DNA of 10,897 nucleotides from an uncultured Collinsella sp. (lineage in GTDB: Bacteria > Actinomycetota > Coriobacteriia > Coriobacteriales > Coriobacteriaceae). A program made the position numbers and the translations under genes. This document shows, in pieces, positions 1-6,911 of the stretch (positions are counted from its first letter, which is position 1; the number at the start of each line of letters is the position of its first letter). A model generated the notes under the pieces. The model was given only the letters and a program-made list of their open reading frames with translations, had not been told where the DNA came from and did no database searches. The stretch covers positions 1 through 10,897 of the forward strand of contig USKV01000035.1 of NCBI GenBank assembly GCA_900555355.1, read 5' to 3'.

Positions 1-136
1 TAAGCCCGGCTAGAACATGTCGATCTTCAGATACATGCGCATCCCTTCGCGTATGGGGTACATAGTTGCGGTCTAACCCATATATGATAGCGTGCGCAAG
101 CAAACCTGCATATAACCCGCACGGAATGATTGGACG
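1..136. other. Left-edge intergenic stretch, no supported gene
   Basis: The window opens with TAA at 1-3, and a second plus-strand frame closes with TAG at 11-13, so either could be the stop of a plus-strand gene that lies outside the window. On the minus strand a 17-codon ORF runs from 63 down to 10 (M-Y-P-I-R-E-G-M at its start). An in-frame stop sits four codons before its ATG, and I see no ribosome binding site. It may be a gene remnant, but nothing supports expression. I see no RNA gene here. Confidence 0.4.
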
Positions 137-192
137 TAGCCGTTGGGGACGTTCCTTAACGACTAGTCGTTTAAGAACGTCCCCAACGGCTA
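137..192. repeat. 56-bp near-perfect palindrome
   Basis: The two 28-base arms meet at 164/165. The outer 18 bases (137-154 and 175-192) are perfectly complementary. The inner ten (155-164 and 165-174) have two mismatches. The second half recurs at 4698-4725 with three differences. It lies downstream of the M20 peptidase stop (that gene reads leftwards) and is fused to a partial tgtgacaaaggga dyad at 194-219. As RNA it would form a long hairpin and could act as a transcript end or stabiliser, but no T-run follows on either strand. Confidence 0.8.
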
Positions 193-193
193 G

Positions 194-219
194 CAAAGGG
201 ACTGTCGCTTTGTCACATT
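194..219. repeat. Partial tgtgacaaaggga-type dyad (copy 1)
   Basis: This is caaaggga-ctg-tcgctttg followed by tcacatt, the same family as 4778-4808 and 6822-6854. The outer left arm (the tgtga part) is missing and replaced by the edge of the 56-bp palindrome, so this copy is truncated or a composite. It abuts the TAA stop of the M20 peptidase at 222-220 with no spacer. Confidence 0.75.
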
Positions 220-1635
220 TTAGAGCGCCTGAAGCAGAGCGATGAGGAAGCGTACGCCCTGGAGATAGGCGCGGCGGGTGATGCGCTCGTTGGTGCCGTG
301 GACGCCGCGATCACACTCGTCGTCATCAACCACAAAGGCCGAGAAGCGAATGCACTCAGGGCAAATGTGCTGGTAGTTGGCAGCGTCGGTCGCACCGATC
401 ACGGTCGAGAGCACAATTGCCACTGGCTCGAATGATCCGTTTTCCTCCGTCCCCTTTGGATCACGGAAATAACGGGCGGCGATGGAGCGAACCGCCTCGA
501 GGCCGGGACCACCGATGCGCGGGGACGGCGAGGGTTCGGAGCTGCCGGGGCCCAGCTCCACTTCGACACGACCGGCAAGGTCCGCCCCGGCAACCGCCTC
601 ACGGCAGCGCGTCACAACGTCGGCCACGCTCGTGCCCTCAAGCATGCGGAAGTTGATGTTGGCCCACATATCCTGCGGCATTACGTTGGCGCCGGTGCTG
701 CCACCCTCGACCTGCGTGGGCGCGCAGGTGGTCGTCACCAGCGGATAGAGCTTCTTGCTAGCGAGGCACTCGCGAACGATGGCGTCCTTGTTGGAGGCAA
801 TCTCGTCGGCCGTGTAAAGTCCCAGCTCGACGAGCTGTGCGGCAAGCAAGTCGGTCACGCGCGTCGGCCACTCGATATCGCAGATTGCGGCGATAGCGCG
901 GCTGAGCACCTCGAGCGACGTGCCGCCGTAGGGGTTGGAGGAATGCCCTCCCTCACTCTTCGTCTTGAGCACAATGTCGGCATAACCTTTCTCAGCCAGG
1001 TCGGCGTGCATGAGCCAACCCTTGCCCGCGCTGTACTCGGCAGCCGGAACGACGCGGTAGTCGCCCTCGTCGATCAGGTACTCAAGCTCAATGCCGCGCT
1101 CCTCGAGCGCGCGGCCGATGGCGCCTGCGCCGTACTGCGTCGTCTCCTCGTCCTGGCCAAAGGCCAGGAGCAGCGTGCGCTCGTGCTGCCAACCGTGCGC
1201 CAGCGCATACTCGACAGCCTCGAGAATACCTGCGACCTGGTCCTTCATGTCGATCGCGCCGCGGCCCCAGATGTAGGTGTCGTCCACGTGCCCGCTATAG
1301 GGGGCGTGCGTCCAGTCGGCCTCGGTACCCGGCACCACGGGGACCACGTCCATGTGACCCATGAGCACAACGGGCTTGAGTGCGGGGTCGGAGCCGGAAA
1401 GCGTCACCAGCAACGAATGATCGATGAGCTCGACCTTACCCGCTGTAAATACGTGCGGCCAGGCCTGCTGCATATAGGCGCGCAGGTCGTCGAACGGCTG
1501 CCAGTCCACTGCCTCGGCATCCATGCTCGAAATGGTCGGAAACGACAGCACGCGGCCCAGGCGCTCGCATGCGCCGGCCTTGTCCAAATCGGCAAAATCA
1601 TCCTCATGCGCAAAGAAGCGCCAAACCTCGGCCAT
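220..1635 (-). CDS. M20 family metallopeptidase, carboxypeptidase S / PM20D1-like
   Basis: A 471-aa zinc-dependent exopeptidase/amidase. Visible M20 landmarks are G-H-M-D-V-V-P at 93-99 (metal His94, Asp96), G-R-G-A-I-D-M-K-D at 124-132 (bridging Asp129), D-E-E at 162-164 (catalytic and metal-binding Glu), I-D-E-G-D at 188-192, a lid-domain G-H-S-S-N-P-Y-G-G, and a C-terminal H-G-T-N-E-R with metal His446. The length and the G-A-T-D-A-x-x-Y-Q motif near the C-terminus fit the carboxypeptidase S/PM20D1 branch, which hydrolyses C-terminal residues of small peptides or N-acyl amino acids. The substrate cannot be read from sequence. No signal peptide is seen, so it is probably cytoplasmic. The reading frame stays open upstream, but the ATG at 1635 has AAAGGA just before it and the family-like sequence begins there. 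It follows the amino-acid ABC transporter genes after a 71-base gap that contains a GC-rich hairpin, so it may be a partly attenuated last gene of that operon. Confidence 0.9.
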   Translation of the reverse strand: MAEVWRFFAHEDDFADLDKAGACERLGRVLSFPTISSMDAEAVDWQPFDDLRAYMQQAWPHVFTAGKVELIDHSLLVTLSGSDPALKPVVLMGHMDVVPVVPGTEADWTHAPYSGHVDDTYIWGRGAIDMKDQVAGILEAVEYALAHGWQHERTLLLAFGQDEETTQYGAGAIGRALEERGIELEYLIDEGDYRVVPAAEYSAGKGWLMHADLAEKGYADIVLKTKSEGGHSSNPYGGTSLEVLSRAIAAICDIEWPTRVTDLLAAQLVELGLYTADEIASNKDAIVRECLASKKLYPLVTTTCAPTQVEGGSTGANVMPQDMWANINFRMLEGTSVADVVTRCREAVAGADLAGRVEVELGPGSSEPSPSPRIGGPGLEAVRSIAARYFRDPKGTEENGSFEPVAIVLSTVIGATDAANYQHICPECIRFSAFVVDDDECDRGVHGTNERITRRAYLQGVRFLIALLQAL

Positions 1636-1658
1636 GACATCCTTTCGATTGTGACGAC

Positions 1659-1686
1659 AAAGGCCGCCCCACGGGAGCGGCCCTGC
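1659..1686 (-). terminator. GC-rich hairpin, possible attenuator between ATPase and peptidase genes
   Basis: Read on the minus strand, ggccgc-t-ccc pairs with ggg-gcggcc around a very short loop, and the stem is followed by TTTGTCG. The T-run is only three long, so termination is probably partial. Its position, 20-45 bases after the ATPase stop and before the peptidase start, suggests differential expression of the last gene. Confidence 0.45.
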
Positions 1687-1706
1687 CACGCAAGCGTTTG
1701 CGTCGG

Positions 1707-2492
1707 TTATTTGTCCTCGAGATAGCGAGAGAGGAACTCGCGAGTGCGCTGGTGTTTGGGGTTGCCGAAGAGCTCGGCCGGCGCGGCGTCCTCGAGCACC
1801 ACGCCCTTGTCCATAAAGACCACGCGGTCGGACACGGTTCGGGCAAAGGCCATCTCGTGCGTGACGACGACCATGGTCATGCCGTCGGCAGCGAGCTTGC
1901 GCATGACCTCGAGCACCTCGCCCACGATCTCGGGGTCGAGCGCGGAGGTCGGCTCGTCGAACAGCATGATCTGCGGGTTCATGCATAGAGCACGAGCGAT
2001 GGCCACGCGCTGCTTTTGACCACCGGACAGGCGACCCACGGCGGCGTGCGCGAATTTTTCGAGTCCCACACTCGTCAGATGCTCCATCGCAATTTTTTCA
2101 GCCTCGGCCTTGCTCATCTTTTTGAGCGTGACGGGCGCGAGCGTGCAGTTGTCGAGCACATCCATGTTGTTGAACAGGTTAAAGCCCTGGAACACCATGC
2201 CGATGTCCTCGCGCAGCTTGTTGATGTTGCAGCGCTCGGCCGTGAGGTCCTGGCCGTGGAACCAGATGTGGCCTGCGTCCGGGGTCTCGAGCAGGTTGAG
2301 GCAGCGCAGGAAGGTCGACTTGCCCGAGCCCGAGGCGCCGATAATGGTAACGACCTCGCCGGGGTTAACGGACAGGTCGATGCCCTTGAGCACCTCGAGC
2401 GAGCCAAAGCTCTTGCGCAGGCCCTCGACACGGATGAGCGGCTCATTGGTCTGTGCGGTGGCCGCGGTGCCGGTAGTGGCGATATCTGCCAT
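1707..2492 (-). CDS. glnQ: Polar amino acid ABC transporter ATP-binding protein (GlnQ type)
   Basis: A 261-aa cytoplasmic ATPase that powers amino acid uptake. Walker [10 protein letters not shown] is at 52-60, the Q-loop Gln at 102, signature L-S-G-G-Q at 155-159, Walker B I-M-L-F-D-E at 175-180, the D-loop S-A-L-D at 183-186 and the switch His at 212. The [12 protein letters not shown] segment after the Q-loop is typical of the polar-amino-acid (PAAT) subfamily. The frame is open further upstream, but ATG 2492 is preceded by GAGGAG at proper spacing and starts a protein of normal family length with a short Thr/Ala-rich leader. The permease stop lies 22 bases upstream, so the two genes are co-transcribed and probably co-translated. 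The symbol indicates family only; the transported amino acid is not known. Confidence 0.93.
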   Translation of the reverse strand: MADIATTGTAATAQTNEPLIRVEGLRKSFGSLEVLKGIDLSVNPGEVVTIIGASGSGKSTFLRCLNLLETPDAGHIWFHGQDLTAERCNINKLREDIGMVFQGFNLFNNMDVLDNCTLAPVTLKKMSKAEAEKIAMEHLTSVGLEKFAHAAVGRLSGGQKQRVAIARALCMNPQIMLFDEPTSALDPEIVGEVLEVMRKLAADGMTMVVVTHEMAFARTVSDRVVFMDKGVVLEDAAPAELFGNPKHQRTREFLSRYLEDK

Positions 2493-2514
2493 GATGATTC
2501 TCCTCGTCTTGAGC

Positions 2515-3663
2515 CTAGTTGGAGCTGGGCAGCGTGACCGGAGCCTCGGCGCCGAGCTTTTTGCCAAAGGCCTCGAGCAGGCGGCTCGCCACGAGCGTCA
2601 GGATCAGGTAAACCACGAGCGCCACGCAGTAGACCTCCATCTGACGGTAGTACACGCCGGCGACGGTGGTGGTGGCGTACATGAGGTCGAACACGCCGAT
2701 GACCGAGAGCACCGACGAATCCTTGATGTTGATGATGAGCTCGTTGGTGAGTGCGGGAATCGCGTTTTTAATGCCCTGGGGGAACACGACCTTGCGCATA
2801 GCCTGCCACTGCGACAGGCCCAGCGAGCGCGCCGCCTCGGCCTGGCCGGGATCGATGGACTCGATGCCGCCGCGCAGGACCTCCATCATGTAGGCGGTGG
2901 AGTTGAGCGAGATGGTGACGAGGCCGGCGGTGAAGGTACTCCAGATCTGGTTGGCCTGGGCGGTCTCGAAGCCCATGCCGCGCAAAACGGTGAAGCCCGC
3001 GTAATAGATGAGCAGGCCCTGAACCATCATGGGCGTGCCGCGCACGATGGTAGAGTAGACGGTCGCAAGGCCGCGGCCGATGCTCTTAAAGAAGCGCACC
3101 AGGTCGTTGTCCACGCGATCGAAGGTCTGAATACGCAGGAACACAAAGAGCAGCGCCAGGAAAAAGGCGATGACGGTACCGAAGGTCGCAAGTGCGATGG
3201 TGATCTCGATGCCGCGGATAAAGAAGTCGCCGCTCTTGTAGGTCATGTAGACCAGGCTCGACAAAAAGTCGCTGGGGTTGGAGTCCGAGACAATGCTCAC
3301 CTGCACCAGGTCGATAAACGACATGATGCAGCGGTCGATAAAGAAGATCGCCGCGATGGCGACCACGACGTAGCTGCCTAAGCGTGCGCCACGACGGAAG
3401 CGCTCGGATGCGAACAGCGACGCCTCGCGATAGTCGTTCCAGTGCATGAGCTTGGCGACCAGCGCCGCCGCCGACACGACGAGCCAGGCCCAAAGAATCG
3501 CCCAAAGGCAATCCTGGAAGATACCGGTGGGGGCCAAGAAGCTCAGCGGCGTGGGGTTGCGCTGACTAAACGCCAGGCCGAGCGCCGCGATAACGCTCGT
3601 GCCCAGGTACACGTAACGGTGGTCGGCCTTGATAAAGGAGGCCAGACGATTGATGGTTTTCAT
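2515..3663 (-). CDS. Amino acid ABC transporter permease with long N-terminal membrane extension
   Basis: A 382-aa inner-membrane protein. The C-terminal part (about 150-370) is a standard HisM/GlnP-family permease: a long hydrophobic helix at 152-177, the conserved R-G-T-P segment at 208-211, and the cytoplasmic EAA loop beginning E-A-A at 276-278 and ending F-P-Q-G near 297, which docks on the ATPase. Usual members are about 215-250 residues. Here roughly 145 extra N-terminal residues add probable membrane segments at about 20-34, 50-72 and 97-120. Only one permease gene is present, so it presumably works as a homodimer. ATG 3663 follows GGGAGG with four bases between. The binding-protein stop is nine bases upstream. 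Confidence 0.92.
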   Translation of the reverse strand: MKTINRLASFIKADHRYVYLGTSVIAALGLAFSQRNPTPLSFLAPTGIFQDCLWAILWAWLVVSAAALVAKLMHWNDYREASLFASERFRRGARLGSYVVVAIAAIFFIDRCIMSFIDLVQVSIVSDSNPSDFLSSLVYMTYKSGDFFIRGIEITIALATFGTVIAFFLALLFVFLRIQTFDRVDNDLVRFFKSIGRGLATVYSTIVRGTPMMVQGLLIYYAGFTVLRGMGFETAQANQIWSTFTAGLVTISLNSTAYMMEVLRGGIESIDPGQAEAARSLGLSQWQAMRKVVFPQGIKNAIPALTNELIINIKDSSVLSVIGVFDLMYATTTVAGVYYRQMEVYCVALVVYLILTLVASRLLEAFGKKLGAEAPVTLPSSN

Positions 3664-3672
3664 GCTGCCTCC

Positions 3673-4599
3673 CTATGCCGGCTGACGGTCGAGGCACGCG
3701 TCCCACATTTGGTCGCGCTCCTCTTGGCTAATGCCCTTGAGTGTCTTGTCGATGAGTTTAAGCAGCTTGTCCGAGCCCTTGCGGCAGCCGACGTTTGACG
3801 TGACCTCCTGCTTAAAGCCCTCGCCCTCGGCAAAATGGATGGGGACGATACCGGGATTTTGGGCCATATAGCCCTTCTCGTTCTCGGTGTTGTAGGTCAC
3901 GGCATCGCACGTGCCCTGCAGCAGGTTCGAGAACACCGTGGGAACCGAATCGACCGGGTTCTTGTGGACGACGCCCGGGATCTCGTCGATGACGGTATCG
4001 AGCATGGTGTCCTTTTGGCCGAGCACCGTGGCACCGCTAAAGTCGCTAAGCTTGGTGGCGTTTTGGTAGGGGGAACCCTCTTTTACGAACAGGCCAAAGT
4101 AGCCAATGAAGTACGGGTCGGAAAAGCCGACCGACTCCTCGCGCTCGGGCGTGGCGCTCATACCGGCGATGATGAGGTCGATCTGGCCGTTGTTGAGCGA
4201 ATCGATAAGGCCCGAGAAGCTCTGCTTGACGGCAACGGGCTCGCCACCGAGGGCCTTGCAGACGATCTTGGCGATCTGCACGTCGTAGCCATCGGCATAG
4301 GCGCCCTGCACGTTGTCGATGGGGATGGTGTACTCACTGGCTTCGGAAACCTGCCAGTTGTACGGGGCGTAGGCCGCCTCCATGCCAATGCGGATCTTGT
4401 CCTTGCCGATCACGGAATCGGACAGGTCGTCGCGACCGCCGCCCGTCGTGGGCTGAACCACCTTGAGCGTGGACGGGCGCTGACAGCCGGCGAGCGCGCC
4501 GGCGACGACGGAAGCGCTCGCAGCGAGAGCGCTACCCAAAAAGATGCGACGGCTGCATACCGGCTGGGTCTGCATGCCGCGCTGTTGCCGAGGTTGCAT
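3673..4599 (-). CDS. Amino acid ABC transporter substrate-binding lipoprotein with Tat-like signal
   Basis: A 308-aa extracytoplasmic solute-binding protein of family 3 (SBP_bac_3). The N-terminus carries S-R-R-I-F-L-G at 16-22, matching the Tat twin-arginine consensus, then a hydrophobic stretch and the lipobox L-A-G-C with Cys39, so the mature protein should be lipid-anchored outside the membrane. The body shows F-S-G-L-I at 128-132 and A-T-P-E-R-E-E at 149-155, whose Arg153 is in the position that binds the substrate carboxylate in this family, followed by F-S-D-P-Y-F at 159-164. ATG 4599 has AGGGAAGG six bases before it; the internal Met9 has no such site. It is the first gene of the operon and feeds the permease and ATPase downstream. 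The ligand is probably a polar amino acid, unresolved. Confidence 0.92.
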   Translation of the reverse strand: MQPRQQRGMQTQPVCSRRIFLGSALAASASVVAGALAGCQRPSTLKVVQPTTGGGRDDLSDSVIGKDKIRIGMEAAYAPYNWQVSEASEYTIPIDNVQGAYADGYDVQIAKIVCKALGGEPVAVKQSFSGLIDSLNNGQIDLIIAGMSATPEREESVGFSDPYFIGYFGLFVKEGSPYQNATKLSDFSGATVLGQKDTMLDTVIDEIPGVVHKNPVDSVPTVFSNLLQGTCDAVTYNTENEKGYMAQNPGIVPIHFAEGEGFKQEVTSNVGCRKGSDKLLKLIDKTLKGISQEERDQMWDACLDRQPA

Positions 4600-4697
4600 C
4601 TGGTGCCTTCCCTATTTTGCGTTACTGACAATAAGACAGGATATACGCCCGCAACCAGCAGCGCGGCATGTGCGCGAAAAATTAATAGACACACAGT
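4600..4697 (-). promoter_or_regulatory. Leader region of the amino-acid transporter operon
   Basis: This stretch precedes the binding-protein gene and must hold its promoter if the operon starts here. On the minus strand I see AT-rich blocks (tattaatt near 4680-4687 and ttattg near 4630-4635) but no -35/-10 pair with good sequence and 16-18 base spacing, so no promoter is assigned. The only clear signal is the ribosome binding site AGGGAAGG at about 4606-4613. Confidence 0.35.
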
Positions 4698-4725
4698 AGT
4701 CGTTTAAAAACGTCCCCAATGACTA
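4698..4725. repeat. Half copy of the 56-bp palindrome
   Basis: These 28 bases match positions 165-192 with three differences (positions 4708, 4720, 4722). Only one arm is present, though the short flanking gtagt/actac pair can still close a small stem. It sits in the gap between the transporter operon and the epimerase gene, next to another tgtgacaaaggga dyad, as at the left edge of the window. Confidence 0.75.
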
Positions 4726-4730
4726 CCTAC

Positions 4731-4766
4731 CAAAAAGCCTCCCTGCCGGATGTGGCAGGGAGGCTT
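4731..4766 (-). terminator. Rho-independent terminator of the epimerase gene
   Basis: The arms aagcctccctgcc (4735-4747) and ggcagggaggctt (4754-4766) are perfectly complementary with a six-base loop. On the minus strand the stem is followed by a run of T (the A-run at 4732-4736). It lies about 45 bases past the epimerase stop and before the transporter operon leader, so it separates the two transcription units. Confidence 0.88.
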
Positions 4767-4777
4767 AGCGGACGGGA

Positions 4778-4808
4778 ATGTGACAAAGGGACTGTCCCTT
4801 TGTCACAT
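4778..4808. repeat. tgtgacaaaggga dyad (copy 2, complete)
   Basis: Perfect 14-base arms (atgtgacaaaggga / tccctttgtcacat) flank a ctg loop. The element ends at 4808 and the epimerase stop codon TAG occupies 4811-4809, so it abuts the coding region with no gap. Without a T-run it is not a classical terminator, but in the message it would form a hairpin directly behind the stop codon. Confidence 0.85.
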
Positions 4809-5702
4809 CTAGAGCAGCGTTACGCTAAAGCTACGTTTATCGGTAGCGCCGGGAGCCAAGGTAATGGTGTTGACCTTGTGCTCAAAAACGTCGTCCTCGG
4901 TGTCCATGGTGGTGTGGCCGGTCCAGGGCTCGAGCGCCACAAACGGGGCGTCGTTGGCGGCAGACCACACGCCGATGTACTTAAAGCCCTCAAAGTCGAT
5001 CTTGACGCCGTGGCCCGACTTGCGGCCGCGCAGCGTGAGCGTGGAGCCCGGGGCATCGGTGAACATGATGGCATCGTTATCGAAGCTGCGGTGCGTGATG
5101 GGCAGCACGTCCGAGTTATCGGGAGCCTTGTAGCTACCCTCGAACGTCATGAGGCCATCGGGCGTGATGATGGGGGCCTCGTTGGTCCAAGCCTCGGTAA
5201 ATGCCAGCTCGTAATCCTCGAACGTCTCGTCCTCGGCACCGGGAGCCGGCACGTTAAATGCAGGGTGGCCACCCACCGAGAACGGCAGGTCCACGTCGCC
5301 GGTGTTGGTGACGGCAAAGGTCTGGGTAAGCGTGGCGTCGCCGGTTAGGGCATAGGTCATGTTGAGCTTAAAGTGGAAGGGGAAAGCCTTGAGCGACTCA
5401 GGCGTATCGGTGATCTCGTAGGTGACGGACGAGCCGTCCTCGGAGACCTCGACCAGCTTGTGCTCGACGATGCGCACGAGTCCGTGGCGCGGCATCTCGC
5501 AGGTGCCGGCTGCAGACGTCGCCGTGTTGTTGCGCAGCGATCCCACGATGGGGAACAGAATGGGCGCGTGCTTGCCCCAAAAGGCCGGGTCGCCCTGCCA
5601 CAGATACTCGTTGCCGTCGAGGGCAAGGCTCGTGAGTTGGGCTCCCATGGAATCGATGGCCGCGGTGAGGCCGCCGCGCTTGATGGTGGTGACGGTGGAC
5701 AT
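4809..5702 (-). CDS. Aldose 1-epimerase (galactose mutarotase-like), LacX-type
   Basis: A 297-aa protein of the aldose-1-epimerase fold, which interconverts alpha and beta anomers of sugars or sugar phosphates. Key positions are P-R-H-G-L-V-R at 71-77 (His73, substrate-binding), G-G-H-P-A-F-N at 144-150 (His146, general acid) and A-L-E-P-W at 256-260 (Glu258, general base). The I-L-F-P-I-V-G segment at 48-54 and the overall length fit the LacX / Slr1438-like subgroup rather than classical GalM of about 340 residues. No signal peptide is seen, so it is cytoplasmic. The frame extends eight codons further, but ATG 5702 follows GGAGGA at good spacing. It is followed by its own terminator at 4731-4766. 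The exact sugar is unknown, and no other sugar genes are adjacent. Confidence 0.9.
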   Translation of the reverse strand: MSTVTTIKRGGLTAAIDSMGAQLTSLALDGNEYLWQGDPAFWGKHAPILFPIVGSLRNNTATSAAGTCEMPRHGLVRIVEHKLVEVSEDGSSVTYEITDTPESLKAFPFHFKLNMTYALTGDATLTQTFAVTNTGDVDLPFSVGGHPAFNVPAPGAEDETFEDYELAFTEAWTNEAPIITPDGLMTFEGSYKAPDNSDVLPITHRSFDNDAIMFTDAPGSTLTLRGRKSGHGVKIDFEGFKYIGVWSAANDAPFVALEPWTGHTTMDTEDDVFEHKVNTITLAPGATDKRSFSVTLL

Positions 5703-5723
5703 GCTACTTCCTCCAAAAGTAAA

Positions 5724-5744
5724 CAATAGTGTCGAGGGCTATTG
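5724..5744. other. Small hairpin upstream of the epimerase gene
   Basis: Six-base arms caatag/ctattg with a nine-base loop lie between the membrane-protein stop (5782) and the epimerase start (5702). No T-run follows on the minus strand. It may mark an operator or 5' leader of the epimerase gene. I could not find a convincing promoter pair here. Confidence 0.3.
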
Positions 5745-5781
5745 TGCCACTCTTGGCGGCAAGGTGAGGCGGCAGGCGCAG

Positions 5782-6651
5782 TTATTGAGCGATTGCGTAA
5801 AGGTCGAATCCGCCCTGCGGTGTGCTGTCGACCGTATCGGGCGCCTGCGAGTTAAAGCTCACGGGAACCATGCGCTTTGAGGCGCGGAAGCGCGTGCCAT
5901 CGGTGGCGACGGGCGGCTCGTCGACCGTGAGCTCGTAGTCGCCGGGCTTAAGCTCGATGCCGTCGCCAGCGGAGTTGACATATTGATACTCGTCAATCGC
6001 CTGCCCCCTGAGTGTGCGGCCCACGATATGGATGAGCATCTGGCTGTCGCCGCGGGCGGTGTCCCACGTCGCGCCGTCCTTGACCTCGACCGACACGTGC
6101 ACCGAGCGCGTGCGGCTGAGCGATTGCTCGACAGACATCTCGACCTTGGCAGCATCTTTGCGCTGTTGCTCCACATGGCTCCAGACATTTCCGATCGCCG
6201 AGCAAGCGATGACGCCGGCCATGAAGGCGATGAGGATGGGGCCGAGCGGGGAGCGGCGGCCCGCGTCTTCCTCGCGAGCTAGGTCGGGGCGATGCGTGGG
6301 CGCAGGCGCCTGAGCACCATGCGCGGGCACGTCGAGTATGCTGAAGGATGCCGTGCTGCCGGGGTCGATGTTATGGCGCGGTTGTGGGGTCTTGGCCGGC
6401 GAGATGGACATGTCGGCCGGCTCACCGAGTGTGGCCGTGGCATCGGCCTTAGCCTCGTCGGCCTCGGCCTGGGCCCAGGCCTGTTCAAAGGTTAGGGGCT
6501 CGGCGGCATCAGAGGCGGCATCAGGCTCGACAGCGGCATCGTTGCCGGTCTCGTCCTCGTCGCTCGACACGTCACGCGGCGCGGGCTCGTCCCACTCCTC
6601 GTCCGGAGCCTCGCCTTCGCTATACCACCATTCAAAGTTATCGATATCCAT
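5782..6651 (-). CDS. Single-pass membrane protein with acidic N-terminal domain, unknown function
   Basis: A 289-aa protein that I do not recognise. Residues 1-75 are strongly acidic and Ala-rich (many D/E, starting M-D-I-D-N-F-E-W-W-Y), and 76-133 are Pro/Ala-rich and presumably disordered. A single hydrophobic helix lies at about 136-156 (P-I-L-I-A-F-M-A-G-V-I-A-C), preceded by G-R-R. The remaining 130 residues are soluble and by the positive-inside rule lie outside. This C-terminal part reads like a small beta domain (V-H-V-S-V-E-V, Y-E-L-T-V-D-E-P-P). The tryptophan-rich acidic start is reminiscent of short N-terminal motifs in actinobacterial membrane proteins, but no function follows. 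ATG 6651 has AAGGGG eight bases before it, inside the palindrome ggggcgcccc (6654-6663). It lies 79 bases upstream of the epimerase gene on the same strand. Confidence 0.8.
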   Translation of the reverse strand: MDIDNFEWWYSEGEAPDEEWDEPAPRDVSSDEDETGNDAAVEPDAASDAAEPLTFEQAWAQAEADEAKADATATLGEPADMSISPAKTPQPRHNIDPGSTASFSILDVPAHGAQAPAPTHRPDLAREEDAGRRSPLGPILIAFMAGVIACSAIGNVWSHVEQQRKDAAKVEMSVEQSLSRTRSVHVSVEVKDGATWDTARGDSQMLIHIVGRTLRGQAIDEYQYVNSAGDGIELKPGDYELTVDEPPVATDGTRFRASKRMVPVSFNSQAPDTVDSTPQGGFDLYAIAQ

Positions 6652-6736
6652 ACGGGGCGCCCCTTAGGCCTCGCAAATAAACACTTGCTAGCCTTATACC
6701 CCCAGACGGCGCTGGAGCTCGTCGGCACAGACAGGA

Positions 6737-6801
6737 AAACCGTCACAACATTCGACGCTTTTCCTCGATTTCGAGATTTTTGCCGAATGTTGTGATGGTT
6801 T
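6737..6801. repeat. 65-base stem-loop / inverted repeat
   Basis: 18-base arms (6737-6754 and 6784-6801) are complementary at 17 positions, with a G-T pair at the remaining one. The loop contains a smaller hairpin, ctcga-tt-tcgag at 6764-6775. It sits in the gap between divergent genes (membrane protein leftwards, MFS transporter rightwards). Its organisation resembles dispersed palindromic repeats or small MITE-like elements. No protein or T-run is associated with it. Confidence 0.75.
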
Positions 6802-6821
6802 GGGCGACTGGCTGGCAGCGC

Positions 6822-6854
6822 AATGTGACAAAGGGACTGTCTCTTTGTCACATT
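6822..6854. repeat. tgtgacaaaggga dyad (copy 3)
   Basis: Arms of 15 bases (aatgtgacaaaggga / tctctttgtcacatt) with one G-T pair flank the loop ctg. This is the same family as 4778-4808. This copy lies in an upstream region, 57 bases before the MFS start, rather than behind a stop codon. Confidence 0.82.
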
Positions 6855-6863
6855 CTGTTAGAG

Positions 6864-6890
6864 TTGCAGGGATTGAATCCCGCTTATTCA
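6864..6890 (+). promoter_or_regulatory. Possible promoter/operator of the MFS gene
   Basis: A perfect small dyad gggatt-g-aatccc (6869-6881) sits between a TTGCAG (6864-6869) and a TATTCA (6885-6890). The spacing of 15 is shorter than ideal for a sigma-70 pair. The dyad placed between them would suit a repressor site. This is a weak call based on position and shape only. Confidence 0.25.
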
Positions 6891-6911
6891 TGCGACATTG
6901 GAGTGACAACC

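Noticed and set aside
943..1725. 260-codon plus-strand ORF opposite the M20 peptidase
   Set aside because: Shadow of the peptidase reading frame. It has no recognisable domain, and the catalytic motifs are on the minus strand.
1636..1986. N-terminal extension of the M20 peptidase to 588 codons
   Set aside because: The upstream part overlaps the ATPase gene antisense-free in another frame, has no family similarity and contains the intergenic hairpin. ATG 1635 has the ribosome binding site.
2110..3381. 423-codon plus-strand ORF opposite the permease and ATPase
   Set aside because: It is His/Asp/Val-rich shadow translation of GC-rich coding DNA with no ribosome binding site. The opposite strand encodes two complete, motif-bearing proteins.
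3835..4707. 290-codon plus-strand ORF opposite the binding protein
   Set aside because: Shadow frame with repetitive Val/Gly/Asp composition. The minus-strand protein has a signal, a lipobox and family motifs.
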